Of a DNA stretch of 64,000 nt, positions 20,468 to 30,030 are shown piece by piece; position 1 is the first letter of the stretch; the number at the start of each line of letters is the position of its first letter. The translations under genes and the position numbers were made by a program. Below the pieces are notes generated by a model. The model did no database searches. It was not told the origin of the DNA and worked only from the letters and a program-made list of their open reading frames with translations. Source of the stretch: Pasteurella atlantica (lineage in GTDB: Bacteria > Pseudomonadota > Gammaproteobacteria > Enterobacterales > Pasteurellaceae); assembly GCF_963693435.1 (NCBI RefSeq), contig NZ_OY856306.1:1860001-1924000 (forward strand). The letters run 5' to 3'.

Positions 20468-20787
20468 TTTTTGCCTATATGATTATCAAATTAATATAAA
20501 ACTTGATTTGTAAATTTTTGCAAAAAACTAACCGCTTGCTATGGGAATGCAAGCGGTCTGTTCTTATTCTATTTTTGCAAAGTTAACGGAGTGGTTTTTA
20601 AAAATCACTTAAAAAATACTTTGTACCTACAAATCACCCAAATAAATATGGTGCTAATTATCTCAAGAAATGCCCCCTCATTTCAACAGTTAATTGCGAA
20701 AGAAAGATAAAGATTGCTTAATATTCCCTTTTTTGATCAATTTACGTTAGAATATTAGGGATTTTTAGATTATTTAGGAAATTGAGA
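20468..20787. other. Divergent intergenic region aroK/djlA with an uptake-signal hairpin
   Basis: This 320-base gap lies upstream of both aroK and djlA. It holds ACCGCTTGC (20531-20539) and GCAAGCGGT (20549-20557), a 9-bp stem with a 9-base loop. That is an unusual place for a terminator-like structure because no gene ends here. I see no open frame of note in the rest. Confidence 0.6.
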
Positions 20788-21642
20788 ATGCAATTTTGGG
20801 GTAAATTTTTAGGTTTTATTATTGGCTATAAATTAGGAGGCGGTTTTTTCAGTGGGATTTTAGGTTGTATTGCAGCCCATTTCTTAATGAAAAAATTGTA
20901 TGAAAATCAAAAAATTACATCGAGTTTTTTTAAAGATAAATTAACTCGCCAGTCACTCTTTATGCACACAACATTTGCAGTATTAGGGCATATTGCAAAA
21001 TCAAAAGGGCGAGTCACTCAAGATGATATTCAGCTTGCTCAACAGTTAATGCAACGTTTACAACTTGATGAAACTAATAAAAAACTAGCAAGACAAGCCT
21101 TTAGTAGAGGAAAAGAAAGTGATTTTCCTCTTCGCCAAATATTACAAGAATTTCGAGATGGTTGCGGAAAGCGTCGTGATTTATTACGCTTTTTTATCGA
21201 AGTACAGATGCAGGCTGCCCTACAAGATGGTAAATTAGATAAGCAAGAAGAAACCATTTTATACACTATTGCTGAAATATTAGGCTTGTCAGCCTTTCAG
21301 TTTCAACAAATGCTTGCTATGGTTGCGGCTTCTCAACGGTTTAGATCGGGCAATTTTGAAGGGTTTTATGAAGAAAATTATCAACAATCTAGTGGATACA
21401 ATGGTCGTTATCAACAGACAAATCAGCCAAGCTTAGAAGATGCTTATCTTGTCTTAGGTGTCTCTAAAGATGATGATCAAACAACAATTAAGCGTGCTTA
21501 TCGTAAATTAATGAATGAACATCACCCTGATAAATTAGTCGCAAAAGGATTACCTCCTGAAATGATGGAAGTAGCAAAAGAAAAAGCACAACAAATTCAA
21601 GCAGCTTATGATCTTATTTGTAAATCAAAAGGATGGAAATAA
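20788..21642 (+). CDS. djlA: Membrane-anchored DnaJ-like co-chaperone
   Basis: The ATG at 20788 is preferred over a TTG two codons upstream because AGGA sits 8 bases before it. The 284-residue protein has an N-terminal glycine-rich transmembrane segment (FWGKFLGFIIGYKLGGGFFSG), a central TerB-like helical domain, and a C-terminal J domain with HHPDKL. DjlA stimulates DnaK at the inner membrane and affects envelope stress signalling. The stop overlaps the next start by one base. Confidence 0.92.
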   Translation: MQFWGKFLGFIIGYKLGGGFFSGILGCIAAHFLMKKLYENQKITSSFFKDKLTRQSLFMHTTFAVLGHIAKSKGRVTQDDIQLAQQLMQRLQLDETNKKLARQAFSRGKESDFPLRQILQEFRDGCGKRRDLLRFFIEVQMQAALQDGKLDKQEETILYTIAEILGLSAFQFQQMLAMVAASQRFRSGNFEGFYEENYQQSSGYNGRYQQTNQPSLEDAYLVLGVSKDDDQTTIKRAYRKLMNEHHPDKLVAKGLPPEMMEVAKEKAQQIQAAYDLICKSKGWK

Positions 21643-22277
21643 TGAAAGCACAATCACCTCAATCTCACAGCCTTCCTATTTTTCTTTTTATGATAATCAC
21701 AGCCATCGCAATTTGGTCAGGATTATCTCCAATAGATAGAACAGTTTGGTATGCAGAAACCACACCTATTTTTGTGGTATTTGGATTACTGATTTTAACT
21801 TATCCTTTCTTTAAATTTAGTGGATTGGCTTATTTTTTAATGTCTTTTTGGTTAATTTTACATCTAATTGGGGCAAAATATACTTTTGCAAACGTCCCGT
21901 TTGATTGGGCAAATCAATACCTTGAACCTTTTTTAGGGGAAGGTCGTAATCACTTTGATCGAGTCGCACATTATATTATTGGTTTTTATAGCTTTCCTGT
22001 GGCTGAATTTGTTTTACGCAGAGGTAAATGCACCTTAGGTGTTGCACTTTGTTTAGGATTATTCTTTATTATGTCTCTCGCCGCCACTTACGAGATAATC
22101 GAATGGCAATATGCCGTGATTGAAGGGGGTAATGCTGGTACTGAATTTTTAGGCTCTCAAGGTGATATTTGGGATGCTCAAAAAGATATGTTGGCAGATA
22201 CTTTAGGGGCAATTACCGCATTGATTATTTATCTTATCGCACGTCCAGATTTAAAATTCAAAAAGAATTTCTTCTAA
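21642..22277 (+). CDS. DUF2238 (YjdF-like) inner-membrane protein
   Basis: The ATG at 21642 follows AAGGA at 8 bases; an in-frame ATG at 21633 lies inside djlA and lacks a site. The 211-residue protein has five or six hydrophobic segments and the family blocks PIDRTVWYAETTPIFVVFGL, GAKYTFANVPF, FDRVAHYIIGFYSFPVAEF and GDIWDAQKDMLADTLGA. Function is unknown in the family. Translational coupling to djlA is likely. Confidence 0.85.
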   Translation: MKAQSPQSHSLPIFLFMIITAIAIWSGLSPIDRTVWYAETTPIFVVFGLLILTYPFFKFSGLAYFLMSFWLILHLIGAKYTFANVPFDWANQYLEPFLGEGRNHFDRVAHYIIGFYSFPVAEFVLRRGKCTLGVALCLGLFFIMSLAATYEIIEWQYAVIEGGNAGTEFLGSQGDIWDAQKDMLADTLGAITALIIYLIARPDLKFKKNFF

Positions 22278-22286
22278 ACAAGCGGT
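22278..22286 (+). promoter_or_regulatory. Uptake signal in the dusC leader
   Basis: An exact ACAAGCGGT starts in the stop codon region of the DUF2238 gene and ends 8 bases before the GTG start of dusC. No other ribosome binding site is visible, so AGCGG may serve as a weak one. Confidence 0.4.
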
Positions 22287-22294
22287 AACATAAT

Positions 22295-23251
22295 GTGAAA
22301 AATTTACAACTCATTCTTGCACCAATGCAAGGGGTATTAGATCCTCTTGTTCGCCAATTACTGACATCCATTAATGAATATGATCTTTGTGTTTCAGAAT
22401 TTGTACGGATTGTAGATAGTTGCTTACCTGCAAAAACCTTTTATCGCCTTTGTCCTGAGTTGCGAAATAATGGATTTACCCAATCGGGTACTCCTGTTCG
22501 AGTACAACTGTTAGGGCAACATCCACAATGGTTAGCAGAAAATGCTCAAAACGCTATAGCATTAGGCTCTCAAGGAATAGATCTTAATTGTGGTTGTCCC
22601 TCAAAAACGGTTAATGGCAGTATGGGTGGCGCTTCATTATTAAAAGATCCAGAACTTATTTATCAAGCCACTAAGTCGATAAAAGAAGCTGTGGGTAAAG
22701 AAAATATCGTCTCCGTAAAAGTACGCTTAGGATGGAATTCTTGTGAACAAGCCTTTGAAATTGCAGATGCAGTGCAACAAGGTGGAGCAAACGAAATTAC
22801 TGTTCACGGACGTACCAAACAAGACGGTTATAAAGCAGAAAAAATTAATTGGTTAGCCATTGGAGATATTCAACGGCGACTTAATATTCCTGTTATTGCT
22901 AATGGCGAGATCTGGGATCATCAATCTGCAAAAAAATGCTATGAAATCACCGCTTGTCAACGATTAATGATTGGTCGTGGAGGGCTAAATACACCAAATT
23001 TAAGCAAAGTAATTAAATACAATGATGAAAAATTAAATTGGCAAAAAGTATTAGAATTACTCTACTGCTATCTCAATATGGAAAATCCATTTGATTCTGG
23101 TTTTTATCACATTGCACGAATTAAACAGTGGCTCAGATTTTTATTAAAAGAATACAAAGAGGCTCAGATTTTATTTGAACAAATCAAAATAGAACAAACC
23201 CCTCAAGGTATTAAAAAGCATATTGAGAAAGCTCTATATTGTAAAACTTAG
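22295..23251 (+). CDS. dusC: tRNA-dihydrouridine synthase C
   Basis: The start is GTG at 22295; the ATG two bases earlier runs straight into a stop. The 318-residue flavoenzyme has the FMN-binding [13 protein letters not shown], the catalytic-Cys loop [39 protein letters not shown] and IANGEIWD. The subfamily resembles DusC, which reduces U16 in tRNAs with NADPH. C-terminal helices bind tRNA. Followed by a palindromic repeat element before ruvC. Confidence 0.92.
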   Translation: MKNLQLILAPMQGVLDPLVRQLLTSINEYDLCVSEFVRIVDSCLPAKTFYRLCPELRNNGFTQSGTPVRVQLLGQHPQWLAENAQNAIALGSQGIDLNCGCPSKTVNGSMGGASLLKDPELIYQATKSIKEAVGKENIVSVKVRLGWNSCEQAFEIADAVQQGGANEITVHGRTKQDGYKAEKINWLAIGDIQRRLNIPVIANGEIWDHQSAKKCYEITACQRLMIGRGGLNTPNLSKVIKYNDEKLNWQKVLELLYCYLNMENPFDSGFYHIARIKQWLRFLLKEYKEAQILFEQIKIEQTPQGIKKHIEKALYCKT

Positions 23252-23256
23252 TGATA

Positions 23257-23362
23257 ATTCCCCCTCCCTAGCCCTCCCCCGCAAGCGGAGGAGGGAATAA
23301 AAAAACTCATCACAAAAAATCCCTCCCTCCGCTTGCGGGGGGAGGCTAGGAGAGGGGGGAAT
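23257..23362. repeat. GC-rich palindromic repeat element, copy 1
   Basis: A 106-bp imperfect inverted repeat runs from ATTCCCCCTCCCTAGCCC to GGCTAGGAGAGGGGGGAAT. Its arms carry CCGCAAGCGGAGGAGGG and CCCTCCCTCCGCTTGCGG around the short centre ACTCATCACAAAAAAT. It is far more GC-rich than its surroundings and has a close copy at 34494-34597. It looks like a MITE- or REP-type element. Confidence 0.85.
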
Positions 23363-23447
23363 ACAAATTCCAAGTACGATCTTACCCTGTATTATGATAA
23401 GATATTGCATAATAAAAAATTAAACTGAGAACACACATTCAAATATT

Positions 23448-24026
23448 ATGGCAATTATTTTAGGTATCGACCCTGGTTCTCGTGTTACTGGTTATGGTGT
23501 TATTCGCCAAACTGGACGACAGCTTGAATATTTAGGCAGCGGTGCAATTCGCACTAAGGTGGAAGACCTCCCTACTCGTTTAAAACGCATTTATGCAGGC
23601 ATAAGTGAAATTATCATTCAATTTCAACCTGAAATGTTTGCCATCGAACAAATTTTTATGTCTAAAAATGCCGATTCAGCCCTTAAATTAGGGCAGGCTC
23701 GTGGCACAGCTATTGTGGCAGCGGTGAATCACGATCTACCTGTTTTTGAATATGCGGCGCGTTTAGTAAAACAAACAGTGGTTGGAAGTGGTTCTGCGGA
23801 TAAAGTTCAAGTACAAGATATGGTCACTCGCATTCTAAAACTTTCTGCGACACCACAAGCCGATGCTGCTGATGCCCTTGCGATTGCCATTACTCACGCT
23901 CATTCTATTCAACACTCCTTAACGGTCGCAAAGCAAACCAAACAAAAAGTAGGAACGGAAAAAGAAGAAATTTTAGCCTTGATGAAAACCCGCTATTCAC
24001 GTGGTCGCTTTCGGTTAAAAGGTTAG
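23448..24026 (+). CDS. ruvC: Holliday junction resolvase RuvC
   Basis: This 192-residue nuclease has the N-terminal [12 protein letters not shown] with the first catalytic Asp, then [23 protein letters not shown] with the catalytic Glu, and [14 protein letters not shown] with two Asp. It cuts Holliday junctions delivered by RuvAB. ruvA and ruvB are not in view downstream; the next gene encodes a TatD-family hydrolase. Length is normal. Confidence 0.95.
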   Translation: MAIILGIDPGSRVTGYGVIRQTGRQLEYLGSGAIRTKVEDLPTRLKRIYAGISEIIIQFQPEMFAIEQIFMSKNADSALKLGQARGTAIVAAVNHDLPVFEYAARLVKQTVVGSGSADKVQVQDMVTRILKLSATPQADAADALAIAITHAHSIQHSLTVAKQTKQKVGTEKEEILALMKTRYSRGRFRLKG

Positions 24027-24035
24027 AAAAATAGA

Positions 24036-24815
24036 ATGCGATTTTTTGATACTCACGCTCATTTAGATTTATTAGCCTCAAAAACGCAACACCCACTGGC
24101 AGAGCTTATTCAAAACGCAAAAAATGCAGGCGTTCAAAAAATATTTATCCCAAGTATTTTTGCAAAAAGTTTTAAAAATGTGACCGCTTGTTGTGAGCAA
24201 TTTCCACAACAGTTAGTCTATGGACTAGGACTACACCCTTATTTTATTGAACAACATCAACGTGCAGATTTAGATATATTAGCACAACAACTAACACAAC
24301 TAGATCCCCAATGTGTCGCTATTGCTGAAATTGGTTTAGATAAACGCTTACCGCCTGAACTATGGCAAAAACAGTGTGATTTTTTCATTGCTCAACTTGA
24401 ATTAGCTAAAAAGTTTCGTTTACCTGTTAGCTTACACAGTGTCAAAACACACAGCGAACTTTACCATTTTTTAAAGCAAGCACAATTGCCTAAACAAGGG
24501 GTTATTCACGCTTTTAATGGTAGCTATCAACAAGCGAAACATTTTGTGAATTTAGGTTATAAAATTGGGGTAGGTGGCTCGATTACTTATCCTAGAGCAA
24601 ATAAAACTCGTCAAGCCATTGCAAAACTTCCCTTAGATTTTTTAGTATTAGAAACTGATAGTCCTGATATGCCCATTTATGGTTTACAAGGTGAAACTAA
24701 TCGCCCTGAAAATATCGCTATTATTTTTAATACCTTGTGTGAATTAAGAAATGAAAAAGCAGAGGAAATTGCAGAAATTATCTGGAATACCAGTTGTGGT
24801 ATTTTTTCTTTCTAA
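24036..24815 (+). CDS. yjjV: TatD-family metal-dependent hydrolase (YjjV-like)
   Basis: This 259-residue TIM-barrel protein has metal ligands DTHAHLD, GLHPYF, AEIGLD, SLHSVKTHSE, HAFNGSYQQA and LETDSPDMP. The DSPDMP form and length resemble YjjV more than TatD itself. Family members are 3'-5' exonucleases or deoxyribonucleases. An uptake-signal core is embedded in the coding sequence at 24183-24191. It lies 9 bases after ruvC. Confidence 0.85.
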   Translation: MRFFDTHAHLDLLASKTQHPLAELIQNAKNAGVQKIFIPSIFAKSFKNVTACCEQFPQQLVYGLGLHPYFIEQHQRADLDILAQQLTQLDPQCVAIAEIGLDKRLPPELWQKQCDFFIAQLELAKKFRLPVSLHSVKTHSELYHFLKQAQLPKQGVIHAFNGSYQQAKHFVNLGYKIGVGGSITYPRANKTRQAIAKLPLDFLVLETDSPDMPIYGLQGETNRPENIAIIFNTLCELRNEKAEEIAEIIWNTSCGIFSF

Positions 24816-24820
24816 AAAGA

Positions 24821-24854
24821 AAAAGCCTATCTATATTAAAATAAATAGGCTTTT
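24821..24854. terminator. Bidirectional terminator between yjjV and the sulP gene
   Basis: AAAAGCCTAT (24821-24830) and ATAGGCTTTT (24845-24854) form a 10-bp stem with A and T runs on both sides. The flanking genes converge. Confidence 0.8.
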
Positions 24855-24873
24855 GACTATAAATTAAATGATT

Positions 24874-26400
24874 TTAATCATCTAACATCACTTTATAAGT
24901 TGGATCTTCCATCACATTAACATCAATCACACTTTCCGCATTTTTAATTAATGCTCGACAATCTGAACTTAAATGACGTAAATGTACTTTTTTACCTAGT
25001 TTTTTATAACGTTCAGTTAATTTATTCAAAGCTTCAATTGCTGACATATCAGCTACTCGACTATTTTTAAAATCAATCACCACTTCTTTAGGATCGCCCG
25101 TAACATTAAATTTTTCAATAAAAGTGGTGGTTGAAGCAAAGAATAATGGACCTGTGACTTCATAATAACGAATCGCTTTGTCGTCCACATATTTAAGTAC
25201 TCGAATATGCTTTGCATTATCCCAAGCAAACACCAATGCAGCAATAATAACGCCCACCACAACGGCTAAAGCAAGATTATGCAACATAATAGTCACCAAT
25301 GTCACCAATACCATTACTAAAATATCGGATTTAGGGAATTTAGTGAATACTCGCAAACTTGCCCATTCAAAAGTACCAATTGCAACCATAATCATTAACC
25401 CTGTTAATGCCGCCATTGGAACTTGTTCAATCAAACTACTTCCAAACATAACAAACATTAAGAGCATTATTGATGCCACAATACCTGAAATTCTCGCTCT
25501 TGCTCCGTTTGAAATATTGATCAGGCTTTGTCCAATCATTGCACAGCCCCCCATTCCTGAGAATAAGCCTGATAAAATATTTGCAGTACCTTGTGCAATT
25601 GCTTCTTTATTACTTTTACCGTGACTTTCTGTGATTTCATCAACGATATTTAAAGTTAATAAACTTTCAATCAATCCAACTCCTGCAACAATCGCCGCAT
25701 AAGGGAAAATAACCGTTAAGGTTTCCCACTCAAAAGGCACATTCGGAAGATGGAAGGGTGGAAATCCACCTTTAATTGATGCAATATCACCAACGGTTTT
25801 GGTATCTAAATTAAATAAAGCAACCAGACCAAATACCACAAGAATAGAAGCTAAGGAAGCAGGTATAGCTTTAGTAAATTTTGGTAATAACCAAATAATT
25901 GCCATTGTTAATAGTACTAAGCCTAAAAAGACATATAACGGCGTACCTGTCAGCCAGTTACCTGCATCATCTTGAAATTGGGTAAGCTGTGCCATAAAAA
26001 TCACTACAGCCAAACCATTTACAAAACCAAAAATAACAGGGTGCGGAACAAGGCGAATTAACTTACCTAGTCGAAATGTACCTGCTAACACTTGCAAAAT
26101 TCCCGCTAAAATAACGGTGGCAAAAATATATTCCACACCGTGAGTTTTAACTAATGCCACTAATACGACCGCAACCGCTCCTGTCGCCCCTGAAATCATA
26201 CCCGGGCGACCACCTAGAATTGAGGTGACTAATCCCATCATAAAGGCAGCATAAAGCCCTGTTAATGGCGACAATCCTGCAATTAAAGCAAAAGCAACGG
26301 CTTCTGGCACTAATGCTAACGCAACGGTTATCCCTGATAATACTTCTGTTTTATAATCAATCTGACCATTTTGATTGAATAAATTTATCACTTTTTTCAT
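24874..26400 (-). CDS. SulP-family anion transporter with STAS domain
   Basis: This 508-residue protein has 10-14 membrane segments with the SulP signatures ALALVPEAVAFALIAGLSPLTGLYAAF, GRPGMISGATGAVAVV and GGMGGCAMIGQSLINI. A C-terminal STAS domain covers the last 110 residues (VVIDFKNSRVADMSAIEALNKL). SulP proteins carry sulfate, bicarbonate or dicarboxylates, often with Na or H. The substrate cannot be decided; no carbonic anhydrase or sulfate-assimilation gene is adjacent. Confidence 0.88.
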   Translation of the reverse strand: MKKVINLFNQNGQIDYKTEVLSGITVALALVPEAVAFALIAGLSPLTGLYAAFMMGLVTSILGGRPGMISGATGAVAVVLVALVKTHGVEYIFATVILAGILQVLAGTFRLGKLIRLVPHPVIFGFVNGLAVVIFMAQLTQFQDDAGNWLTGTPLYVFLGLVLLTMAIIWLLPKFTKAIPASLASILVVFGLVALFNLDTKTVGDIASIKGGFPPFHLPNVPFEWETLTVIFPYAAIVAGVGLIESLLTLNIVDEITESHGKSNKEAIAQGTANILSGLFSGMGGCAMIGQSLINISNGARARISGIVASIMLLMFVMFGSSLIEQVPMAALTGLMIMVAIGTFEWASLRVFTKFPKSDILVMVLVTLVTIMLHNLALAVVVGVIIAALVFAWDNAKHIRVLKYVDDKAIRYYEVTGPLFFASTTTFIEKFNVTGDPKEVVIDFKNSRVADMSAIEALNKLTERYKKLGKKVHLRHLSSDCRALIKNAESVIDVNVMEDPTYKVMLDD

Positions 26401-26521
26401 TTAACTCTCATTTATTTAATGTATATTCTATTTATTGCAAAGGGGCGAAACTATACGCCATTTTACACGACATTTCAATAAAGTGGATAAAGTATGTACA
26501 AAATTATTTATTCTAAATGAT

Positions 26522-27412
26522 CTATTTTTCTTTGTTTGCTACACTCAATGTCATAGCTTTAGGGTTAAAGTCTTTCATCAATGAGAAACCAAAGACCTTT
26601 TTACCTAAATCTTTTAAACTTGCTCCAATATGATAAACCTCTTCATCATCAATAATTAAAAATCTATCGTGAAATTGTTTATTTATTTTTACTGTTATTT
26701 TTTTATATTGTTGATTATATTTTTCTAAATCTAATGCTAATGTTTTGGTGATACGTTGAGTATAGATAACCACTTCAACATTTTGATTTTTATGAAAAAA
26801 AGTGAGGGTTTTATCATCAATATAATTATCAATTAAAACAATGTTATTTTTTGCAGAGCGAATTAAATCTGAAACAAAATTATAAGCATCAAATATTTGT
26901 CCATTAAAGAAAATACCCTGTTTTTGAATATCTTTTTTATTCTCTAAAGCTTGAAAAATTTTATCTATATTGGTATCAGTGACTAATTGATGTCGTTCTA
27001 ATGTTTCCAACCGTTGAAAAATGGACGCATTTTGCAAAATAAATTTTCTCATTTCTACAAATGCTCACATTATTTTTATATTCACTTCAATGGCAATTTT
27101 ATTTGTTAAGACCCCTGATAGACTTGCTACTCCTTGTTCTGTAAAAACATAGGGAAGACTTCCTCCTAAATGTTTTTTTGATGGTATCGCATTTTGCGAT
27201 ACCATATATTCAACCTTTTCATTAGTCAGCTGAAACATAAAATCATCAGGAAATCGCGCAATATTTCTCTTAACCTGCTCCCTTAATCGTATGTTTTTCA
27301 CTCCATATAAAATTGCCAAATCTTTATCTAACATTACTTGTCTATTTCTTATGGTGTAAATTTTTGTCCTAATATCTAAATGCGTTAAACTTTCCAATTC
27401 CATATTTTTCAA
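26522..27412 (-). pseudogene. ORF6N-domain protein with C-terminal PLD-like domain, split by one in-frame stop
   Basis: Two segments (27412-27065 and 27052-26522) are in the same frame, separated only by TGA at 27065-27067. Read through, the junction is EVNIKIM-stop-AFVEMRKFIL, where relatives usually have an Arg after the Met. The first part is an ORF6N domain (TKIYTIRNRQVMLDKDLAILYGV, YVFTEQGVASLS). The second has a coiled linker and a phospholipase-D-like fold with HDRFLIID but no complete HKD motif. ORF6N proteins are typical of phage and mobile DNA, with DNA-binding roles. Either a recent pseudogene or a gene with a re-initiating second half. Confidence 0.82.
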
Positions 27413-27568
27413 TCCAAATAAGCGGTATGATTTTGCTATTTTCTTACAAATACTAAAATATGCTGGAATTAAATGTTAATTTTGCGATAAGAATCGAAAA
27501 ATCAGAAATATTGTTCAAGTATTATTTCCTACAGAACTAAGTAAAATCATATCATTTTACTCCATACC

Positions 27569-27620
27569 AAGCGGTCACTTGTAAATAATAATTTGCAAAA
27601 AATTAACAAAATCGTACCGC
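27569..27620. repeat. Paired uptake-signal cores upstream of prlC
   Basis: AAGCGGTC (27569) and inverted TACCGC (27615-27620) flank an AATTTGCAAAAAATT core. The pair lies upstream of prlC rather than downstream of a converging gene, so it may sit in the prlC leader. Confidence 0.5.
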
Positions 27621-27686
27621 TACCTCTTGATATTTATTCTCATTACCCTAATCTATGAAGTACTTTCGACAAAATAAGGAACAAGA

Positions 27687-29717
27687 ATGTCAAATCCACT
27701 TTTACAGAATACTGAATTACCTCAGTTTTCAAAAATTAAAGCAGAACATATCAAACCTGCGATTGAGCAACTAATCAAAGATTGTCGTGAAACCGTTGAG
27801 CAAGTGGCTCAAATTGAGAATCCAACTTGGGATAGTTTTTATATGCCGTTGTCAGAAACAGGGGATAAATTAAGTCGTGCGTGGTCGCCTGTTGGACACT
27901 TGAATTCTGTTAAAAATAGCCCAGAATGGCGTGAAGCCTATGAATCTTGCTTGCCGTTATTATCAGAATACAGCACTTGGGCAGGGCAACATCAAGGGCT
28001 ATATCAAGGTTATTTAAAATTAAAACAAAGCTCTGAATTTGCCAATTATTCTGTCGCACAACAAAAAGCGATTAACGATAGCTTACGTGATTTTGAATTA
28101 TCAGGGATTGCTTTATCGCCTGAAAAACAAAAACGTTATGGCGAAATTTCAGCTCGTTTATCAGAACTTGGCTCGCAATTTAGCAACAATGTGCTTGATG
28201 CAACAATGGGCTGGGATATTATCATTGAAGATGAAAGCGAGCTAAAAGGCTTGCCTGAATCGGCGTTAGAGGCAGCAAAAGCGTCAGCACAGAGCAAAGA
28301 GAAATCGGGCTATCGCTTTACTCTTGAATTCCCAAGCTATTTGCCAGTAATGACCTATTGTGAAAACAGTGAATTACGCAAAACAATGTATGAAGCCTTT
28401 GCAACTCGTGCGTCGGATCAAGGTGTGAATGCAGGCAAATGGGATAACTCAGCAAATATCGATGAAAAATTAAAATTACGTTTAGAACTTGCACAATTAT
28501 TAGGTTTTAATAATTATGCGGAACTTTCACTGGCAACAAAAATGGCAGAAAGCCCAAAACAAGTGACTGATTTCTTAGAAGATTTAGCGACTCGTTCAAA
28601 AGCACAGGGCGAGAAAGAGCTACAAGAACTTTATCAATTTGTTGAAAAAGAGTTTGGTATCACGGAATTAAATGTGTGGGATATTGCGTTTTACAGCGAG
28701 AAACAAAAGCAAGCCCTTTACTCGATCAACGATGAAGAATTACGTCCTTATTTCCCTGAACAGCGTGTGATTTCAGGTTTATTTGAGTTAATGAAACGCC
28801 TGTTTAATTTACGCATTAAAAAACAACAAGGCGTTGATGTTTGGCACGATGACGTACAATTTTACAAAATCTTTGATAAAAATGACCGCTTATGTGGTTC
28901 GTTTTATTTAGATTTATACGCTCGTGAAAACAAGCGTGGCGGTGCGTGGATGGACGATTGCGTCAATCAACGTCGCTTAGCCAATGGCGAACTACAAAAA
29001 CCAGTGGCGTATTTAACTTGTAACTTCAACAAACCAATAGGCGATAAACCTGCCTTATTTACTCACGATGAAGTAACAACTTTATTCCACGAATTCGGAC
29101 ACGGCATTCATCATATGCTGACTCAAATTGATGTTGGCGATGTGGCAGGCATTAACGGAGTGCCTTGGGACGCAGTGGAATTACCAAGCCAATTCTTAGA
29201 AAACTGGTGTTGGGAAGAAGAAGCCCTTGCCTTTATTTCAGGGCATTACGAAACGGGCGAGCCATTACCAAAAGAAAAATTAACCCAATTATTAAAAGCG
29301 AAAAATTTCCAAGCGGCGATGTTTGTACTTCGTCAATTAGAATTTGGATTATTTGATTTCCGCTTACATTTAAGCGAGCCAAGAGAAAATATCGTGTTAG
29401 ATACACTGCATAAAGTAAAAGATGAAGTATCTGTGATAAAAGCACCAAAATGGAATCGTTTCCCACATAGTTTCAGCCATATTTTTGCTGGTGGTTATGC
29501 GGCGGGTTATTACAGCTATTTATGGGCAGAAGTGCTTTCTGCTGACGCATTCTCTCGCTTTGAAGAAGAAGGTATTTTCAATCAACAAACAGGGCAATCT
29601 TTCTTAGACAATATTTTAAGTCGTGGCGGAAGTGAAGAACCAATGGTGTTATTTGAGCGTTTTAGAGGACGTAAACCAACCTTAGATGCGTTATTGCGTC
29701 ATAAAGGAATAGCATAA
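27687..29717 (+). CDS. prlC: Oligopeptidase A (M3 metallopeptidase)
   Basis: This 676-residue zinc peptidase has the catalytic HEFGHG motif with H468, E469 and H472. It also has the C-terminal FSHIFAGGYAAGYYSYLWAEVLSADAF block that places the substrate-binding Tyr/His. It degrades short peptides, including cleaved signal peptides, in the cytosol. AAGGA lies 6 bases before the ATG. The downstream half shows frequent 'GCG' and 'GTG' codons compared with its neighbours, though still in the family range. Confidence 0.95.
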   Translation: MSNPLLQNTELPQFSKIKAEHIKPAIEQLIKDCRETVEQVAQIENPTWDSFYMPLSETGDKLSRAWSPVGHLNSVKNSPEWREAYESCLPLLSEYSTWAGQHQGLYQGYLKLKQSSEFANYSVAQQKAINDSLRDFELSGIALSPEKQKRYGEISARLSELGSQFSNNVLDATMGWDIIIEDESELKGLPESALEAAKASAQSKEKSGYRFTLEFPSYLPVMTYCENSELRKTMYEAFATRASDQGVNAGKWDNSANIDEKLKLRLELAQLLGFNNYAELSLATKMAESPKQVTDFLEDLATRSKAQGEKELQELYQFVEKEFGITELNVWDIAFYSEKQKQALYSINDEELRPYFPEQRVISGLFELMKRLFNLRIKKQQGVDVWHDDVQFYKIFDKNDRLCGSFYLDLYARENKRGGAWMDDCVNQRRLANGELQKPVAYLTCNFNKPIGDKPALFTHDEVTTLFHEFGHGIHHMLTQIDVGDVAGINGVPWDAVELPSQFLENWCWEEEALAFISGHYETGEPLPKEKLTQLLKAKNFQAAMFVLRQLEFGLFDFRLHLSEPRENIVLDTLHKVKDEVSVIKAPKWNRFPHSFSHIFAGGYAAGYYSYLWAEVLSADAFSRFEEEGIFNQQTGQSFLDNILSRGGSEEPMVLFERFRGRKPTLDALLRHKGIA

Positions 29718-29729
29718 CAACAGAGTAAG

Positions 29730-29761
29730 CCTAGAAGTTAAGTATAACTTCTAGGTTTTTA
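29730..29761 (+). terminator. Rho-independent terminator of prlC
   Basis: A perfect 11-bp stem CCTAGAAGTTA/TAACTTCTAGG with a 4-base loop is followed by TTTTTATT, 12 bases after the prlC stop. Confidence 0.9.
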
Positions 29762-29887
29762 TTGCAATATTAACCCCTGATTATCTAAAATAGCGGTATG
29801 ATTATATAGATAATTTACAAATTGTGTAATTTACAAACAAAATATGAGCTCACTCTAAACAATTATCTTATTTTTTGTTTTTTCTAC

Positions 29888-29916
29888 TTGCGAAAAAGAG
29901 AATGTGTTTCTATAAT
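29888..29916 (+). promoter_or_regulatory. Promoter of tRNA-Leu
   Basis: TTGCGA (29888-29893), a 17-base spacer and a perfect TATAAT (29911-29916) lie 17 bases before the tRNA 5' end. Confidence 0.75.
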
Positions 29917-29933
29917 TAGCAAGTTTTCACACT

Positions 29934-30019
29934 GCCTGGGTGGCGAAATTGGTAGACGCAGCGGATTCAAAATCCGCCGATGAATAATCGTGTCGGTTCG
30001 AGTCCGACCCTAGGCACCA
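29934..30019 (+). tRNA. tRNA-Leu (CAA anticodon)
   Basis: This 86-base tRNA has a long variable arm and an encoded CCA end. The acceptor pairs GCCTGGG with CCTAGGC through one G-T pair. The anticodon stem-loop GCGGATTCAAAATCCGC gives CAA. The T arm is GTCGGTTCGAGTCCGAC. It decodes UUG. A degraded integrase follows directly, so the 3' end was probably an integration site. Confidence 0.95.
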
Positions 30020-30030
30020 TCTACTTATTT

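Noticed and set aside
27569-27620. Terminator before prlC
   Set aside because: No gene on the plus strand ends just upstream, and the arms pair weakly. Recorded only as paired uptake cores.
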